Assembly (NCBI GenBank): GCA_016717285.1
Contig: JADKFU010000005.1
Coordinates: forward strand, 1,224,501 to 1,288,500
Origin: Chitinophagaceae bacterium
Lineage (GTDB): Bacteria > Bacteroidota > Bacteroidia > Chitinophagales > UBA10324
Reading direction: 5' to 3'
DNA: 64,000 bases
Part shown: one piece after another, positions 61,657-64,000 of the stretch
Layout: every line of letters starts with the position of its first letter
Numbering within the stretch: the first letter of the stretch is position 1
The notes under the pieces: generated by a model
The model's input: the letters and a program-made list of their open reading frames with translations, nothing else
Told to the model about the DNA's origin: nothing
Databases searched by the model: none
Position numbers and translations under genes: made by a program

Positions 61657-62106
61657 ATGAAATATCAATTGCTAACAGGTGCGTTCGTTTTAACCATGCT
61701 TGCTTCATGCCTCAATCCGCCGGAATATCCGGTAGAACCGTTGATTGCATTTGACTCTATTTCCAAGACTTTTGTGAAAGGACAACCTGCTTTTGATTCC
61801 ATCACTTTTGTAATTTCATTTACCGATGGAGATGGCGACCTTGGTGCTTCCAGTTCTGATACTATTCCCAACCTTTTTTTTAAAGACAGCCGTACCGGTT
61901 TCATAAACACATTCCAGTTTCCAAACATTACACCGGAAGGGAATGTGAAGGATATTTCAGGAACGATCAGTTATGTTTTTTCTCCCTTCAACTGCACGCC
62001 CGGAAAATTAACAGATACTTTTTTTTATACCATTTTTATCAGCGACAGAGCAGGAAACATGAGCAATGAAGTGACTACACCATTGATAATTTGTGATTGT
62101 CATTAG
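61657..62106 (+). CDS. Small lipoprotein, unknown function
   Basis: 149 residues. The signal peptide ends in a lipobox, LASC (C18), so the mature protein is lipid-anchored. The rest looks like one beta-sandwich domain with an acidic calcium-loop-like DGDGDLGASSSDT and a two-cysteine C-terminus (CDCH). Bacteroidota genomes encode many such small lipoproteins. It lies between convergent or divergent neighbours and is probably monocistronic. Confidence 0.78.
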   Translation: MKYQLLTGAFVLTMLASCLNPPEYPVEPLIAFDSISKTFVKGQPAFDSITFVISFTDGDGDLGASSSDTIPNLFFKDSRTGFINTFQFPNITPEGNVKDISGTISYVFSPFNCTPGKLTDTFFYTIFISDRAGNMSNEVTTPLIICDCH

Positions 62107-62142
62107 TTGGTTGAAAACAAAACTCCCGGAATTATGATCCAA

Positions 62143-63642
62143 CTAAGCCAATCTGTTTTTTCTCCAGTTAGCGTGCTGATTGTTTACCGTACCAGCAGCA
62201 TTTACTTTACCTGAAGTGTTTTCACCTCCACCGGAAAGGCCCGCACCTAACAACGCGGCAATTTCCTTTTCAGCAGCATCATGTTCTTCCAGCGAAATAC
62301 TATCTGCCTTAAAATATTTTGGAATAAACCCGGTATCAAAGTTCCCGCTTACAAAGTCCGGATGTTTCAAAACCCATTTACCAAAACTTAAAGTGGTTTG
62401 TACGCCTGACACTTCATATTCATCAATTGCGCGGATGAGTCGCGCAATCGCTTCAGTACGGTCTTTGCCATGTGCAATAAGCTTTGCCAGCAATGGATCG
62501 TAATGAATGGGAATATCCATGCCTTCTTCAAATCCATCATCCACTCTAACTCCCGGACCTTGCGGACGACGGTAGGTATTCAGCCGGCCGATGTCAGGTA
62601 AAAAATTATTCACCGGATCTTCTGCGCATACCCGCAACTCCATTGCATGTCCATGTATTTTTAAATCATCCTGCGAGAAACTTAGTTTTTCACCACGCGC
62701 AATCTTTATCTGTTCCTTTACGAGATCAAGACCGGTGATAAACTCTGTAACAGGATGTTCGACCTGCAGGCGTGTGTTCATTTCAAGGAAATAATATTTC
62801 ATTTGATCGTCCACTAAAAATTCAACAGTGCCTGCATTATAATAGCCACATGCCTTAGCCAAAGCAAGAGCACTGGTTCCCATTGCTTTCCGCATCCCGG
62901 GTGTAAGAATAGAGGAAGGTGCTTCTTCTATTAATTTCTGATGTCTTCTTTGAATGGAACATTCGCGTTCAAACAAATACACGAGGTTACCGTGCTGGTC
63001 TCCTAAAATCTGAATCTCAATGTGTCGCGGTGAGGTCACGTATTTTTCAATAAAAACCGAACCATCGCCAAAGGCAGCCTGCGCTTCACTGATGGCACGG
63101 CTAACCTGTTCTTCAAACTCGGCTTCATTTTGCACCGTACGCATTCCTTTTCCGCCGCCACCTGCCGATGCTTTGATCAATACAGGATAACCAATATCCG
63201 CTGCAATTTTCTTTGCACTGCCAACATCACTGATGGGTTGTTCTGTTCCGGGAACCAATGGCACATGGTGCTTTCTGGCCGTTTCTTTTGCTGCTAATTT
63301 ACTACCCATCAGTTCCATCGCTTCAGGAGACGGGCCGATGAAAATGATTCCTTCTTCCCGCACTTTTCGTGCGAAGTCCGCATTCTCACTCAGGAATCCG
63401 TATCCGGGATGAATGCCATCTACTTTTAACTGATGACAAACTTCTATGATTTTATCGCCGCGCAAATAAGACTGATTGGAAGGTGGCGGACCAATGCACA
63501 CTGCTTCATCAGCATATCTTACGTGCAGTGCATTGCGATCGGCTTCGGAATATACAGCCACTGTGCTGATACCCATTTCTTTTGCAGAGCGCATTACACG
63601 CATGGCAATCTCGCCTCTGTTAGCAATCAGGATTTTCTTCAT
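62143..63642 (-). CDS. accC: Biotin carboxylase subunit
   Basis: 499 residues. It carboxylates biotin on its carrier protein using ATP and bicarbonate. The N-terminal KKILIANRGEIAMRVMRSA, the ATP-grasp glycine loop KASAGGGGKGMRTV, the catalytic EMNTRLQVEHPVTE and the C-terminal domain are all present. About 50 extra C-terminal residues, rich in Gly, Asn and Ala, extend beyond the usual about 450. No biotin carrier (accB) gene is adjacent in the window, so this could serve acetyl-CoA carboxylase or another acyl-CoA carboxylase. Confidence 0.94.
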   Translation of the reverse strand: MKKILIANRGEIAMRVMRSAKEMGISTVAVYSEADRNALHVRYADEAVCIGPPPSNQSYLRGDKIIEVCHQLKVDGIHPGYGFLSENADFARKVREEGIIFIGPSPEAMELMGSKLAAKETARKHHVPLVPGTEQPISDVGSAKKIAADIGYPVLIKASAGGGGKGMRTVQNEAEFEEQVSRAISEAQAAFGDGSVFIEKYVTSPRHIEIQILGDQHGNLVYLFERECSIQRRHQKLIEEAPSSILTPGMRKAMGTSALALAKACGYYNAGTVEFLVDDQMKYYFLEMNTRLQVEHPVTEFITGLDLVKEQIKIARGEKLSFSQDDLKIHGHAMELRVCAEDPVNNFLPDIGRLNTYRRPQGPGVRVDDGFEEGMDIPIHYDPLLAKLIAHGKDRTEAIARLIRAIDEYEVSGVQTTLSFGKWVLKHPDFVSGNFDTGFIPKYFKADSISLEEHDAAEKEIAALLGAGLSGGGENTSGKVNAAGTVNNQHANWRKNRLA

Positions 63643-63765
63643 GGGTGAAAAATAGAAAATGAAAAACTTAAAATGAATGATAATTACCTTTTTTTAAGAA
63701 TACCAAATGGGGCTTCACTGGCGGCATCATCATGGTTTTGAAACTTCTTACTTACTTTCGCTGCT

Positions 63766-64000
63766 ATGTGGAAGGAAATCAAGGCGCTCCTCATAAAGGA
63801 TATCAAACTGGAATGGCGGCAACGCTATGCAATTAGTGGCATCCTCCTTTATTTGGCAGCAACCATTTTTCTCGTCTATATCAGCTTTATTGAAATGGAG
63901 CCTGTTGTCTGGGTCACATTATTCTGGATCATTCTTCTATTTACGGCTGTAAATGCTGTAGCGAAAAGTTTTATGCAGGAAAGCAAGGGCAGAATGCTGT
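63766..64000 (+). CDS. ccmB: CcmB-like heme exporter membrane subunit (3' partial)
   Basis: The first 78 codons of a gene that leaves the right edge. The N-terminus MWKEIKALLIKDIKLEWRQRYA, the first helix (SGILLYLAATIFLVYISFIE) and WVTLFWIILLFTAVNAVAKSF, then QESKGRML, match CcmB, the permease of the cytochrome c maturation ABC exporter. It is divergent from accC. Confidence is limited by truncation. Confidence 0.8.
   Translation, partial: MWKEIKALLIKDIKLEWRQRYAISGILLYLAATIFLVYISFIEMEPVVWVTLFWIILLFTAVNAVAKSFMQESKGRML

Noticed and set aside
1..64000. Prophage, transposon or integrative element
   Set aside because: No transposase, recombinase, phage structural or conjugation gene was found; only the tRNA-Ser locus shows remnants that could be of mobile origin.

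Overview
The window is a chromosomal segment of a Bacteroidota bacterium. The evidence is: C-terminal type IX secretion (T9SS) sorting domains on several large secreted proteins, a CHU_C (gliding-motility-type) C-terminus, SprB-like repeats, LytTR response regulators with LytS/YehU-type kinases, bacillithiol biosynthesis (bshB1), DUF2851 and DUF4288 proteins, an M4 protease carrying a T9SS tail, and Bacteroidota-type promoters (TTTG about 19 bases upstream of TAnnTTTG). Shine-Dalgarno sequences are mostly absent and several genes start with TTG. I see no transposase, integrase, phage module or CRISPR array. The exact class is not fixed by the sequence; a Chitinophagia- or Sphingobacteriia-like member is my guess.

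Layout. 1-12.2 kb: a giant repeat adhesin entering from the left edge, an orphan LytTR regulator, and a second secreted protein sharing the adhesin's C-terminal 260 residues. A three-iteron, 21-bp-period site lies between the regulator and the second protein. 12.5-21 kb: PspC, DUF2851, pyrF, a NifU-domain protein, the Mrp ATPase, a porin, an unrecognised 571-residue protein and rplU-rpmA. 21-31 kb: arfB, hmgA, a class IV aminotransferase, a photolyase, a beta-propeller secreted protein and a tight glycosyltransferase-glycosyltransferase-ribBA operon. 31-36.5 kb: a frameshifted small membrane gene, a DUF2306-like protein, then LiaF-like, DUF4288, LytS-type kinase and LytTR regulator genes, and a methyltransferase. 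36.8-39.9 kb: a CPA1 antiporter, a tRNA-Ser(UGA) with a decayed inverted tRNA copy and a GIY-YIG remnant, and pyrophosphatase. 40-46 kb: an acidic membrane protein overlapping a secreted trypsin-like protease, and a CHU_C repeat protein. 46-52.5 kb: idi, bshB1, an outer-membrane barrel, a LytTR regulator and a TPR hybrid kinase. 52.8-64 kb: a fibre-like surface protein, an M4 protease, DUF1295, an ECF sigma factor with a cupin anti-sigma factor, a LuxE-like ligase, a lipoprotein, accC and the start of ccmB.

How the genes work together. The dominant theme is surface display: six large proteins carry or suggest T9SS export and fibre-like repeats. Three LytTR systems (one orphan, two paired with kinases) and one ECF/anti-sigma pair give ample local regulation. 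The most unusual structures are: (i) the tRNA-Ser locus, where a second, divergently oriented tRNA-Ser copy keeps its promoter and 5' half but has an exact 18-base palindrome inserted inside the anticodon; (ii) the 21-bp iterons between the orphan LytTR gene and a surface-protein gene; (iii) the block-duplicated 96-residue repeats of the giant adhesin; and (iv) several 7- and 9-bp-period arrays in intergenic DNA, one of them directly upstream of the TTG start of pyrF.
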